DNA of 64,000 nt from Smallanthus sonchifolius (lineage: Eukaryota > Streptophyta > Magnoliopsida > Asterales > Asteraceae): the NCBI GenBank assembly GCA_023525975.1, contig CM042025.1:2495001-2559000 (forward strand). Direction: 5' to 3'. Every line of letters begins with the position of its first letter. The stretch's first letter is position 1. A program made the translations under genes and the position numbers. The notes below the pieces were generated by a model, which saw nothing but the letters and a program-made list of their open reading frames with translations, did not search any database and had not been told where the DNA came from. Of this stretch, positions 1 to 11,626 are shown piece by piece.

Positions 1-1293
1 GAAATTGAATCATTACACATGATCAAAAGAGATTTCTATTAATTGAATAGTTGATTACATTGATCACAAAGAAATCAAACAATACAAGTAGAATAAATAA
101 TTATTCTTTTTGTTACTATCTAACTAAGTCCACTAAAGCATGAGTCCTTGAAATCCTAGCATGATCAAAGCATCAACTTAGTTTCCATTACATGAAAAAC
201 ATGCTAAAATGGGTCAACTAAAAAGTTTGTAGAACATAGGTTTAAGTAGATACATAGTAATAGATAACAAGGATTTGCAAATTATAAACAAGTTTCAAAT
301 AACAAGTAAACCAACTTTTATACATCGATTCAACCAAACATATTGACAAGACTGGGTTCCTATAGTATTGATATAACATGAATAACAAGTTTTGCAGTTT
401 ATGTATATCTAGTTTCAAGTTGATATCGTATCTCGTCAACTCAAGAACTAGATCGGCTTGTCAGGCCCATAGATCTATGACTTACTCCCGTTGGCTTATC
501 CCAAGTTAATGGTTGTAGAGTGTGTATAAAACCGTTCAAGTTTACAAGTATAGAAAGTTGTTATTGAAATTGCAAAAGTAGTATTTGAGTTTGATATAGT
601 TTGAACAACCTTTGATATACGAGCATGTTTTTCACCCCAAAGATGAAAAGTAAAAGGGGCTATCTATCTCACCTTGCAAGTTTAGAGGGTTGAACTTGAA
701 CTTGTAGTAACTTGGATTGAATGCCTTAAGGATTGCCTAAGTTAAGTTTGTTAAGTTAGAAACAAGTTAAGGATAGTCGAGGGGTTGGCAGTGTAATTAG
801 TTGAAAGTGGTTGTTGTACACTAGAGTGGTTATCATTCCAGAGTAGTACCTCTAACAGAAAAGTTCCCAGAAAAGAGTTGGTCAGATCAGAACCCCGTCT
901 TTTCCTAGCCAGAACTTTAATGTTTTTCAGATAACTAAATACTGGTTTGAAAGTTATTTTATTTGCATACTTAACCCAGTTTAGGGTTAAAGTGAAAATA
1001 TAAGTTTAGTAAAGATAGAAATGATATAAGTTAAATATTAGAGGGGTTTAATTTAATAATAATAAGTTTTAGTAAAAATATGATTGTTGAAATTGAAAGT
1101 AACAAGAAAGATCAAAACCAAGTTTTTAAATAAAAGTTTGAAGAAGTTTAATTAAAATAGGACCTTTGATCTTGGATAGGTCTATGATTATAACATAAAC
1201 ATGTTAGGGAATCATAGATCTAGCTACTTATGAGAAATTTTTAAAAGGAAAAGTATAAACAAACAAGAACATAAGAAGAACTTACTTAGAATG
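1..1293. other. Retroelement relic, left part
   Basis: No open reading frame here looks like a protein. The stretch around 835-965 resembles 43435-43575, the untranslated leader of the Tekay-type retrotransposon further right: both read 'agtagtacctctaacag', then 'gttcccag', then 'cagataacta'. I infer that this is the leader of a related but decayed LTR retrotransposon, later split by the solo LTR at 1299. The remainder is AT-rich sequence I cannot classify. Confidence 0.3.
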
Positions 1294-1800
1294 GAAGGTG
1301 TAACATCCCGAGTTTTAGAGCACGAGAGAATTCACGAGGAATTAAAACTTAAATAAAAAGAAAGGAAGCGGGCTTGGGCCGGGGTGAATGGGCCGAAAGG
1401 GGAAGGGTTTGGGCCCTTATAGGCCTCAAGATCAACCCAAAAGCCCCATTTCCATCCTCATTTCCGGATTTTAGAGAGAGAGGAGAGAGAGAGTCTAGAG
1501 AGAGAAAGTCCCGGTTTTCGGATTAGAGCTTCAAGGATCGTTAGCAAGAGTCTCGTGAGTGTTTAGCAACAAAAAGGAAGTGATTACAGGTAACCGATTC
1601 TCCTAGATCTGAGTTTTAGTTAGTTTTTGGGTTTTTCGGGTTTTGGGTAAAAAGGTTATGTTTAATCAGATGAAACGGAAAGATAAGCATAGATTTGAGT
1701 TCCTTAATGGAAAACGAGCGTTTTGAATGCAAACAGGTTCGGGATCTTGAAGTGATCAGACCCGAATGCGAAAGTTAGGGTTTTTCGCCAAGAACAGGTC

Positions 1801-1980
1801 GTGCGCACTTGCTAAGTGCGCACAGAGCAGGTCCTGCGCACTTGCTAAGTGCGCAGGAAGAGGGACCGCTAAGTGCGCAGGAAGGAAAGCCTGCGCACTT
1901 GCTAAGTGCGCAGGAAGGGAAGACTGCGCACTTGCTAAGTGCGCAGGAGGCAGAGTCTGCGCACTTGCTAAGTGCGCAAG
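1801..1980. repeat. Array of GCGCACTT-GCT-AAGTGCGC hairpin units
   Basis: Five full copies and one partial copy of a perfect palindrome are spaced about 38 bp apart. Each arm is TGCGCACTT, the loop is GCT, and the second arm is AAGTGCGCA. The spacers are G-rich and vary (for example GGAAGAGGGACC). The array lies inside the solo LTR. Because every unit is self-complementary, both strands show open frames of about 75 codons here; these are repeat artefacts. Confidence 0.9.
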
Positions 1981-2249
1981 CATCAGGTCTGATTAAGTGA
2001 AGTCAGTATGTTAGAGTAGTTAAACCGTTTAGCGTCGAGTTAAGTCTGATAAGTGTCAAATTGTTATGATTGTTTAGATTGTGTGAGATCCAGTAGATCG
2101 TTGCAGCTTAGATACCAGGTGAGTTCTAATCCCCTTTTTGCCTTCTTTAGGGGTGGTATGCATACTTAGTGTAAAGTGTTTATTATATTATATATATTGT
2201 AAACTGAAGAGAAAAGCTATGTTTTAGTGAAAGGTTTAAAAGAGGCAAA

Positions 2250-2690
2250 AGTATGTTTTCGGTAAAGTAAGATATATCATTTGGCAAGCGTTTACTATAT
2301 TTTCATATACATAAACAAAGGCATGATATATGTGCTAGTATGTTTTCAGTAAAGTAAGATATATCATTTGGCAAACGTTTACTATATTTTCATATACATA
2401 AACAAAGGCATGATATATGTGCTAGTATGTTTTCAGTAAAGTAAGATATATCATTTGGCAAGCGTTTACTATATTTTCATATATACATAAACAAAGGCAT
2501 GATATATATGATAAGCTATGTTTTAGAAAGAAAGATATATCATTGGGCAAGCGTTTACTATATTTTCATATACATAAACAAAGGCATGATATATGTGCTA
2601 GCATGTTTTCAGTAAAGTAAGATATATCATTTGGCAAGCGTTTACTATATTTTCATATACATAAACAAAGGCATGATATATATGATAAGC
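2250..2690. repeat. Five tandem copies of an ~88-bp unit
   Basis: Units begin near 2250, 2338, 2426, 2515 and 2602 with a TATGTTTTCAGTAAAG-like start. Each contains GATATATCAT, then GCGTTTACTATATTTTC, then GCATGATATATG. Copies differ by a few substitutions and small indels; the fourth is the most divergent. The array lies within the solo LTR. Confidence 0.85.
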
Positions 2691-2897
2691 TATGTACAAG
2701 ATTGACAGAAAGTTTTATGAACAGTAAAGTGAACAGCTTTCCTTCGGGAATGAGTACCAGTTTGTAAAGGTCCTTGGGACAGATGTTACTTGTACAAGAT
2801 GTCAGATATGGGTTCCACCCATTAGTAAGAACCTTAGGGTTCGTTAACAGTTGTACAACTGGGATGAGTGACGGCGGTTGCTCGGGAGGTCCACGCA

Positions 2898-3275
2898 ACC
2901 TCCCCTTAGCGGTATTGTCGGTTCATGGATGTAAGCCATGGGGGCATTGACCAGGGTATTGTCGGTTCATGGATGTAAGCCATGGGGGCATTGACCAGGT
3001 ATTCGTCGGTTCATGGTCGTTGACCATGGGGGCGGTACAATAGTGACAAGGAATTGACGGATAAGCGGTATTGTCGGTTCATGGTCGTTGATCATGGGGG
3101 CATTGACCAGGTACTCGTCGGTTCATGGTCGTTGACCATGGGGGCGGTACAGTAGTAACAAAGAATTGACGGATAAGCGGTATTGTCGGTTCATGATCGT
3201 TGATCATGGGGGCATTGACCAGGTACTTGTCGGTTCATGGATGTAAGCCATGAGGGCAGTACAGTAAAGAGGAAT
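2898..3275. repeat. Tandem 'GTCGGTTCATGG...CATGGGGGC' repeats
   Basis: At least seven copies of a unit built on GTCGGTTCATGG, a short variable core (ATGTAAGC or TCGTTGAC), then CATGGGGGC and either ATTGACCAGG or GGTACA. The TTCATGG and CCATGGGG parts make each unit partly self-complementary. This is the third repeat array inside the same LTR. Confidence 0.85.
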
Positions 3276-3763
3276 TGACGGTTTATTATACGTTTTAAAC
3301 TGTTTGAAAAGTAAAGTGTGTTAAGTTAGCCTTAATGGCAGTATATATGTTTGAAAAGTAAAGTGTCAAGTTTAGCCTTAATGGCAGTATATGTGTTTTA
3401 GTAAATCTTTTGTAAAAATTGATTTAAAGTAAACGTTAGAACTCACTCAGCGTTGCTGATTTTTAGTATGCATATCAGTTAAGTGTAGGTGGCAGTAGAT
3501 GGAAGTGGATGCTTGGCTTGGCGAGAAGAGTTACCCGAAGACCAGCAGTTGGCATCCTGTTTATGTTTTCTTTTGATTATGTTGATTAAGACAAGTTTCA
3601 GTTGTATTTGACAAGTTATGTTTAGACATGTTATGTTTTCCGCTGCATATGTAGAGATTTAAATCGTTTCCGCTGTGTAATGTATGTCTTATGTTTAAAG
3701 TGCTATGTGTTGATGAATAAATCCAATAAGTGAGGTCTCCCGGGATCGGGGCCTCACAGAAGG

Positions 3764-4150
3764 ATTTAAGCTAGAATTAACCATGGTTTTATAAACGTTA
3801 TAAAAGAAACCCTGAATTTTACATAAGTGTAAGTTTAGTCCTTAAAGTTACAGTTTAGTTTAATAATGTTACAAACTTTAATGATTTAGGTTAAGATAGA
3901 ATCTAGGGCATCCAAAGTTACTATAAGTAGCAAGTTCAAGAATGGATACGAGAATAAGATATAGCATCAAAATAGAAAAAAATCAAACCGCTCTAAAGTG
4001 CAATAGATTACTCACTTTAGACTAGGCTTAGAAGTTTGAAATAAAAGATATCACAAGTGATATGAGACATCAAAAGGTTCATAGTATAAGAATTCAATTA
4101 AGGTTACAAGGTAGAATCTTAGGATCAGGCATAGAAATCAGGGATGTCAC
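3764..4150. other. Retroelement relic, right part
   Basis: This is the continuation of the sequence that was interrupted by the solo LTR. It has no coding signal. It ends with GGGATGTCACA near 4140-4151, which resembles an LTR terminus, directly before the Mutator transposase relic. Confidence 0.25.
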
Positions 4151-4159
4151 AGATGTCAT

Positions 4160-5200
4160 GGGTTTAATCAAGTCGGAGGTTCCCCTTTACTATCATTTTA
4201 TAGTTCCAGGAAAAAAATAGACTTTGGATTACAAGTTTTACGTAATGATGTAAATGTCTTCAATCTTAGGCAATCTATTGAAAAAAACAAACCTATTGAC
4301 TTGTACATTGAAAATGGTCATACTATGGTTAAAAGTTATCAGACAACCACTAAGGTTGTGCCTAAGGTTGTTATTGAGGGTGTTCCTTTGGGTGTGAATG
4401 AGGGTGCAAATGAGGGTGTTAATGAGGTTGGAATGAGGGTGATGTTGTGATTATGGATGTTGATAAAGGTGTTAATTGACATCCAGATCTTGGTATGAAT
4501 TTTAATGATGTCAACATGGATCTAAATGAGTCTGTGGTTGCGAAGACTGTTGATGGCAGGGTTAACCCACAAAAGTTGCTAATGAAAAGAGTAGTGAATG
4601 TTATCATGGTCGAAAAATGTAAAGGTCTTTGGACAGCTAGTGCAACAAAATTACTTGAAGTTGCCAAATCAGAGGCAACAAAATGTGTTGTTATGTGGAT
4701 ATTTGGTACAAAGTGATAGGTTGGTGGTCCTTTAGTGGAACAAGTGGTAGTAGATGTTGAAGCAAGGGTGTGTAGTTGCATGTAATATTTACTTCAATTC
4801 ATCTAAATTCACATGTACAAAGGTAGTTACTAATAATATGTTATGAATGTCAATCCATGTTACACGATGTGGGAGTTAACCGAGATACCATGTAAGCATG
4901 TTGTTGTTCTTAATTGGGAAAAGGTTGTCTATGGGCATGACGCGGACCAACTAGAAGCATGGGTTCATCCTTTGGGCACAAGGGAAAAGTCCATATTGCC
5001 AAACCAAATAAGAAACGTACAAGGGATGAAATGGAGCTACATGATGAAATGGAGCAATGGGAGAAACTGCCAAGGTCGAGGAGGACTGTAACGTGCGTGA
5101 AATGAAAGAACAAAAGGCACAATATAGGGACATGCAAGGGCCAAGGGCTTGACTTTGCAGTTTGTTGTGTGATGGAGGCTTCTTTTGTTGATGGATGTTT
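4160..5200 (+). pseudogene. Decayed Mutator-like (MULE) transposase
   Basis: Conceptual translation in shifting frames gives the two ends of a plant MULE transposase. The first part (about 4180-4400) matches the N-terminal region seen in such proteins, with 'IDFGLQVLRNDVNVF' followed by 'PIDLYIENGHTMV'. Near 4855-4970 comes a SWIM-type zinc finger containing 'MWELTEIPCKHVV', then 'EAWVHP'. After a frame change a zinc knuckle of the C-x2-C-x4-H-x4-C type follows near 5085-5150, whose second cysteine codon has become TGA. The central catalytic DDE region is missing and there are several stops and frame changes, so no active protein can be made. No terminal inverted repeats were recognised. Confidence 0.75.
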
Positions 5201-5209
5201 GTCATGTTG

Positions 5210-6843
5210 ATGGAGTTTTGTTTGTTGATGGAAGCTTGTTTTTGTTGATAGAAGTTTGTAATGCTACAATGCTTTTTGAGTTGTATTTTAATGCTACAAT
5301 GTCATTGGGTTTAGGTTGTATCTAGAATGATATCATATAGGTTGTATTATGGATTGTATTTGGCTGCAAATATGTTAACATTATGGCTTAAGAAATGCCT
5401 TTATTTTTTGCTGCAGTTTTGTAATTATTTTGGCATATGAAGTGCCTTTATTTTTTGTTGCAATTTTGTTACTATTATCGGTTTATGAAATATGTTTTAG
5501 GTTGTCTTTAACATGGCAACAAATTGGCATATGAAGTCCCTTTAATTTTTACTGTAATTTTGTTATCATTATTTGTTTAATCATCGGTTCCTGATCTAAT
5601 TGGTTGGTCTGGTCCGATTGATCCTATCCTGCTTCTCAAAACACTAGTAATTTGAACTATAACGAATGCCATTCAATAATAAAAATACATGCAAATAACA
5701 TAATTGATTTTGACACCAGCGTTGTGATTAATTTTTTTAAACAAAAATCTGGCCTATTAATACAATTTAATAGAGGACAAAGATTAACAACTGTTATAAG
5801 CTGGAAACCTTAAGTGTTCTATGAGACAAATGTAGACAAAGAAGTGATGCAAGTAATGTAAAAGTCACACGTTAAAAGTCTGATTAGTAGTTAGTAACCT
5901 TAGGCAAGTTGATAACAAGTATTTTGAAGCATGTTAGCCCGACCGGTTTAATCGGAAATCATCCGTACCGGTGGTTCAGTTACTAGCTAATGGACTAACC
6001 ATAAATAAATCAATCAGTTTTGAGTGAATCAGTTTACATCTCTTTGCTAGCAACTAGTTTTCGAGATTGGGTCAAACCGTTAAATTGATAAATCATACGA
6101 CTGGTAGTTCGGTTTTAAGAAATATTGATAGCATCTAACAAATATTGAGAAACTTAAAAATTGATCCACAGTTTAACACATAAAGGTAACAAAATTTCAT
6201 AGAATCAATATGTTTGCAACAATTATAACAAAGAACAAAAAATAGTTTAGTACAAAATGTTTAAATCTTTAAGTAGCACAAAATTATTTATTTGTTCTAT
6301 TTTAACTACTTATTTATTTTGAACATTTTGTGCTAAGCTATCTTAACCATTTACTTATTAACACGAAATGTTCAAAATAGTTTAGCATAAAAATTTTATG
6401 TTACATTGATACATTCTAATAAAGTTTTATTGACAATGCATTGCTATTAATATAAAGTAAGGTGAGTTATATTTGTTATATTTTCTCTCTCAAGCTATAA
6501 ACCATATTAAGTAATTGACTGAATAAAATATTTTTTAAATTATATATATAAACCAAGAAATACCAATTTACGACATAAAAAATATCATTATTCTATTATC
6601 GAGTACATCGTTTTGCTCTCCTCTTTCTTTAATTCTATTTCCTTTTTCCTATTTTTTTAAAAGCATAGCAGTATATGTATATGGTGTATATACACGTATA
6701 TAAAATGTTATAAATACCATATTTTTTTTAAATAAATCTCAAAAATATTAAAATCAACTCAAATACAAAAGGGTTAATATGATTATTGTAGTTCTCAATA
6801 TATTATTTGTTCCAAAATGAATACCCTTCTATATATACACACA
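5210..6843. other. Intergenic AT-rich stretch
   Basis: I see no gene here. The first 150 bases contain short repeats of the form GTTGATGGA(A/T)G followed by TTTGT, the tail of the transposase relic. The rest is AT-rich, with poly-T runs and microsatellite-like TATATA tracts. Confidence 0.5.
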
Positions 6844-7281
6844 CTAGTTTAGAACCCCGTGTCTACACACATGATGAAAAATATCAATACATAAAATTCT
6901 TAAATCTTTATGTATATATTTTACATGTGTAAAAATGTATTACATATAATAAGGATAGAAAACAAAATTTAAAATATGTAAAAATTAATATATAATTGGG
7001 TTTCGAAAAAACGTTAATTACTATTTAATATAATTTGACTTTCATTTACTATTTGATTGAAAATAAAAGTTATATAATTAGATTTTAAAGTTTCTTATAA
7101 TAAGGGATAATTTAAAATAAATGTGTTTTATTAGTATAATTAGCATTTTCTTTAAAAATATAATTATTATTAAAAGATACAAGTGTATTTAATAAGAGAG
7201 AGATGCGAGAAAAAAATGATGAGAATGAATATAGAGGCGACACGTGTCATGAAAAAACCTTAATTTATTATATAATATAGA
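6844..7281 (-). mobile_element. Small non-autonomous Helitron
   Basis: Read on the minus strand, the segment begins TCTATATTATATAATAAA and ends GGTTCTAAACTAG. These are the 5' TC and 3' CTAG (CTRR) ends of Helitrons. The flanking bases on that strand are A before and T after, as expected for insertion between A and T. The 438-bp body has no helicase or Rep coding sequence, so it would depend on a helper. The hairpin normally found just before the 3' end is weak (CACGGGG region). Confidence 0.6.
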
Positions 7282-7930
7282 TATTACATAATCAGTTTTA
7301 ATTAGATTTTTTTTAGATAATAACAAGAACCATGTAAACATTTATACATTTTGTTTTAAAGTGACACATGAGATGGTTATGCAAGTATCCATTTCACTCT
7401 CTTTCTAACTCACGATATATATGTCAAACATTACATATATATTTATTTTATAATATATATATATATATAATACCAATTTATGACATAAAACAAAATATCA
7501 TAATTGATTCTATTATAAGTTGCCCGTACAAAAAAAATATCACATTTTCAGCATATTTTTTAAACCAAAAGTAGAAATCAATCATTGGAAATAGCTTTTT
7601 ATAAACAAAGAATAGGTAACTTTTATATTACATTATTAACTTTATTTATATAATTTCTTATATATTGCAAAGACCCGAAGTATTTATATGTATATATATT
7701 CATGATAAAATAAATAGATATTGATAAAAGAATTTTAAAAAAAATCTAATAAACTTATTTAAATCATAAAGAGTACAATAAACTAAAACAACTAACTTGT
7801 CCTCCATAAAAGAAAAGGTCCCGATAGTTGTGGTACCCTCATCAGTCATCACGCAATCTCACGTAAAACAATTAGTATTTTATTTTTCATACATTTTTAT
7901 TTATTTATTTATTTTAAGAACAACAACTAC
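7282..7930. other. AT-rich upstream flank of GA2ox
   Basis: No coding sequence. There is a TA microsatellite at about 7442-7468 and further short TATATA tracts. Position 7931-7939 reads CTATTTAAT, a weak TATA-like element about 65 bp before the GA2ox start codon. I do not call it a promoter with confidence. Confidence 0.4.
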
Positions 7931-8001
7931 TATTTAATCCCATTATCAACCTTACTTTCATATTCCCCTTTCTCCACCTTTCAACACAACCCAACTAGAC
8001 G

Positions 8002-11000
8002 ATGTTTCTCTCTTCTTCTTCCCCGTTGAGAACCAAAAAGACCCAAGCCATCGGGATCCCCGTCATCGACCTCTCACTCGACACCACCACGTTGTCCCGC
8101 CACATCATCACCGCATGTCAAGACTATGGTTTCTTTAAGCTCGTAAACCACGGAGTCCCCATCCAAGTCATCTCCAAAATGGAGGAAGCCGTTCAAGGGT
8201 TCTTCTCCAAACCCGCGTCTGAAAAAGTCAAAGTCAAAGCCAACCCACCTAGCCCGTTCGGCTACGGGTGCAGGAACATTGGTTTTAATGGCGATGTGGG
8301 TGAACTCGAGTACATTCTCCTTCAAGCTAACTCTCTTTCCGTAGGCTCGGACACATTCAACATCGTCGCGAATCAACCAACAAATTTCAGGTATGTAATC
8401 TATAATGACAAAGACATGTGACTCGTTTAAACTTTTAACTTCATACGAGTAATCATCAACTCTTTTACCAGCCACAAAAACCAATTGTTGACAAAGACAT
8501 GACATGCTTTTAACAGCCGATAGAAAACCTAGAAAATGTTTATTGTTTTACCAAATTTGTTAATGGCCCAAACGTATTAACTAACCAATGTCCCAATGTT
8601 TTCATGGCTTCAATCTAGTACATAGTTTTTCTCATCCGATTTGTCCATAAATTGGCCAACATTTTAATGAGTAGGAGAATGTATTATTACATGTATGAGT
8701 TGTGGAAGATGTCTTACGACACATGTAGTGTTCGTCGGTTGTACTCACCCGTAGGTCCCCGTTTTTAAAAAATTAAATACAAAGCATTGATTCAACCCCT
8801 ACTAGGCGATAGAGTAGGTCAAAGTCAACTCATTCACCTGGATTAAGTTCAGGTCAAAATCAGATAGATTGGATTGGTATATAATGTTAGATAATATGGT
8901 TTTTACATCGGGTTAACGAGTAGTCTCTTTTGTTCCTAGGCTGGGATTGTTTTCTGTTAGTATTCAGGTGGTTTGTGTAAATATATATACCTTTGGTGAT
9001 CTAGCATTTTTGCTAAAAAGTAGTTGTTCAAAAAATATATATATATATATATATATATTTATTTATTTGTATATAATATTGAAAATTTTATAATATAACG
9101 GGTGGTTCGGCTGCGACGCTGGCCGATGATTGGGCTCCTAGAAAGTAAACATTATTATTAAAATTAGGTCGTCTTATTGTTTATGTTTCAAAGCGGCGAG
9201 GTCCACCCCGCTTTTTAGCCGGCTTCCATGCATGAACGGACACTTTCTCTATTTTGGTTTGATTATTTTTCCGAATTTTAGGGATTTCATTTCACATAAT
9301 GTCTCAACAAATTAATAGTATATTATATTATATTGTATATAATTTTAATACATAATTTATTTTAAATAACAAACCAAATACATATTTGTATATATTTTGT
9401 TTTAAATGTAATCCATAAGGATGGTATGATAAGTATGTAGTATTCTACCATACGTCTTCAGTGTATTATACGGTTTTTACAGTTCTTTATTTAAACGTGG
9501 TTTTGTATTGAATGTCACTTTAAGAGATTGCGTGTGTGTGTATATATATATATATAAATAATAATAAATAATAAAATGGTAAATTACATTAAATAAAAAT
9601 CTACTTTTGTTCAATTTCAATTTGGACATTTTCCTTAACATAAAATAATTAAACAAATTATATTTTCTTTAATTTTGGTCGATAAATCCTTTTAAATTGT
9701 TGTAATGAAGTTTAAAATCTTTAGAAATAAAAGTGTTTTTTTTATTTCTGATTTTTTGTTAAATATTTGTTGAATACCAATGTTTAAAAAGGAGTTAAAA
9801 GTGGATCTTTGTAAATAAAAAACTAAACTTTCATTAAATAAAAACCCACTAGCGAGAGATAATATGTGGGTTTGGGATCATGCCTTACGCAATCTTAAGG
9901 TTATTAACCAATCACTTTATTAAGCGTATATGTATATAACACAAAAGTCAAACCAATTTGTCATGAAATTAAATCACTTGAGCCTCTTAAACACGCTATA
10001 ATAACGTATTATCATTTCTTTAAACCTGTCAGTAATTATTAAAATAAATAAATAAATAATTGTTTTAAATATGAGTCATGAATGTTGACACATTATAATG
10101 ATGTGTGTATGTGTCGTAATAGTGCTGGTTTTGATTAAAACGGGAAAAAGGAGATCGGGAACAGTCCATGTGTCGGTACCCATAAATAGAGGGGACAAGT
10201 ACAATAGTTTTCATACCCAAATTGAGTAATCTTAAGAGGAGGTTAGGTGACCATAATCAAACTTTTTAGCTAGGATCTTTATAAATTAAACAATTTTAAT
10301 TTATAATAAAGATTTGATAAATTCTGGTGACCTGGGGTTAGCATGCCTCTTGGGTTCCGCCCCTATTGGAAAAATAAGTTAATTTTTGGGTAAGAATTGA
10401 AAGTTGTGATTTTGAAAATTGTATTTCTTGTGTGTAGATGTGCGGTGGATTATTACATCCAAGCGGTAAGGGAATTAACATGTGGGTTGTTGGAAATACT
10501 GGCACTCGGTCTTTCGTTACCCGACACAAACGTTTTTAGTCGTTTGATTCAGGATGTCGATAGTGATTCGTGTTTTCGAGTCAATCATTACCCTGGGATC
10601 AAGCCCGAGTCCAATCCACCAAAACCCACTCAACGAATTGGGTTTGGAGAGCATTCAGACCCTCAGATATTTACTATTTTGAGATCCAACAACGTACCTG
10701 GCCTTCAGATTTCTACCGCAGATGGACTGTGGATACCCGTCACTACCGAGCCTACCGACTTTTGTGTGTTCGTTGGTGATGTCTTGGAAGTACGTTATCA
10801 AGTTTTATATTCATAAATTGAATTAAATTAAATTATTGTTATCATCATTTTTGTTGTTAAGAGTAAATTAAATAAAATGATGGTTAAAAATACAGGTTTT
10901 GACGAATGGAAGATTTAAAAGTGTAAGACATAGAGTAATGGCAAACATGACAAACAAGTCGAGAATGTCTATGATGTATTTTGCGGCTCCATCTTTGAAT

Positions 11001-11153
11001 GAATGGATATCACCGATCCCACAAATGATCTTGCCCGGAAACCTAAGACTTTACAAGTCATTTACATGGAACGAATACAAAAAAGCAGCGTATTCTCTAC
11101 GTTTGGGAGATCAAAGAATCGATCTATTTAAGTGTCATTCAACTTTATGTTGA
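8002..11153 (+). CDS. GA2ox: Gibberellin 2-beta-dioxygenase (GA 2-oxidase)
   Basis: Three exons: 8002-8390, 10438-10789 and 10896-11153, with GT...AG introns of 2,047 and 106 bp. They join in frame to 332 residues, normal for this family. The enzyme is a soluble Fe(II)/2-oxoglutarate dioxygenase that hydroxylates carbon 2 of gibberellins and so inactivates them. The N-terminal DIOX_N region has 'GIPVIDLSL' and 'YGFFKLVNHGVP'. The iron ligands are H202 and D204 (in GFGEHSDPQI) and H259 (in SVRHRV); the 2-oxoglutarate-binding R270-x-S272 lies in KSRMSMMYF. 'DVDSDSCFRVNHYP' is typical of C19-type GA 2-oxidases, which makes GA 20- or 3-oxidase less likely. The start is the first ATG after a pyrimidine-rich leader. 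No stop or frameshift interrupts it, so it looks functional. The exact paralogue number cannot be assigned. Confidence 0.93.
9035..9058. repeat. (AT)n microsatellite in GA2ox intron 1
   Basis: An uninterrupted run of about twelve AT dinucleotides lies within the long first intron. The rest of that intron (8391-10437) is AT-rich and holds no recognised gene or element; a second short TA tract lies near 9540. Confidence 0.85.
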
Positions 11154-11610
11154 TAAAATGTTCCGTACCATGGAACAATATATAGGTTAGAGTAGAAGAA
11201 AATCTAATTGAGAAAAAAAAAAGTGTATAATCAATTAAGTCATCACCTATGAAAATGATTTTTTCAGGATGAATTTGTTGGTCGTAGAGAATGAGAAGTA
11301 TAGATGGTGTCTACTATTCACCATCACAATCTTGTAATATGTATCCTATCATTTAATAATGTATTTGCTCTAATTTTTATATTTTGGGCTATCATTTTTT
11401 TTTACAATAACTAGAGTGACAAAATACGCTAGCCTGTTATTCACTAAGATGTATCGGGTTTTGGGTTATTACTATATGAATAACTTTTTAGCCCACTTGT
11501 TAATCAGACTGAATTAAATAAAACCATATTTGCTGTTAAAAGAACCATATTTGAATAACAAAAATAACATAATAATTAACTGATTTTGTAGTTTACTATG
11601 TTTGAGTAAT
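11154..11610 (+). other. GA2ox 3' flank
   Basis: This stretch probably contains the GA2ox 3' untranslated region. There is no convincing single polyadenylation signal, although AATAAT- and AATAAA-like hexamers occur. No other gene is visible before the LINE insertion. Confidence 0.4.
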
Positions 11611-11626
11611 ATAAATTGACCAAGGC

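Larger units (their letters stand above)
1299..3758. mobile_element. Solo LTR, 2460 bp, with 5-bp target duplication
   Basis: The element begins TGTAACATCCCGAG and ends CGGGGCCTCACA, the TG...CA termini expected of an LTR. The five bases before it (1294-1298, GAAGG) are repeated exactly just after it (3759-3763, GAAGG). There is no gag, protease or reverse transcriptase inside, so it is a solo LTR, the product of recombination between the two LTRs of a complete element, or else a very small non-autonomous element. It carries three separate tandem arrays, listed individually. Orientation is not certain; a TATA-like CTATAAGG lies near 1410-1420 on the minus strand. Confidence 0.85.

Noticed and set aside
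1756..2000. Overlapping open frames on both strands with repeated 'AHLASAQ' and 'CALAKCA' peptides, and a CRISPR-like spacing
   Set aside because: They are translations of the palindromic hairpin array. A CRISPR array is excluded: this is eukaryotic DNA, the spacers are short and similar to each other, and there are no cas genes.
8074..8505. 143-codon minus-strand frame
   Set aside because: It is the antisense shadow of GA2ox exon 1.
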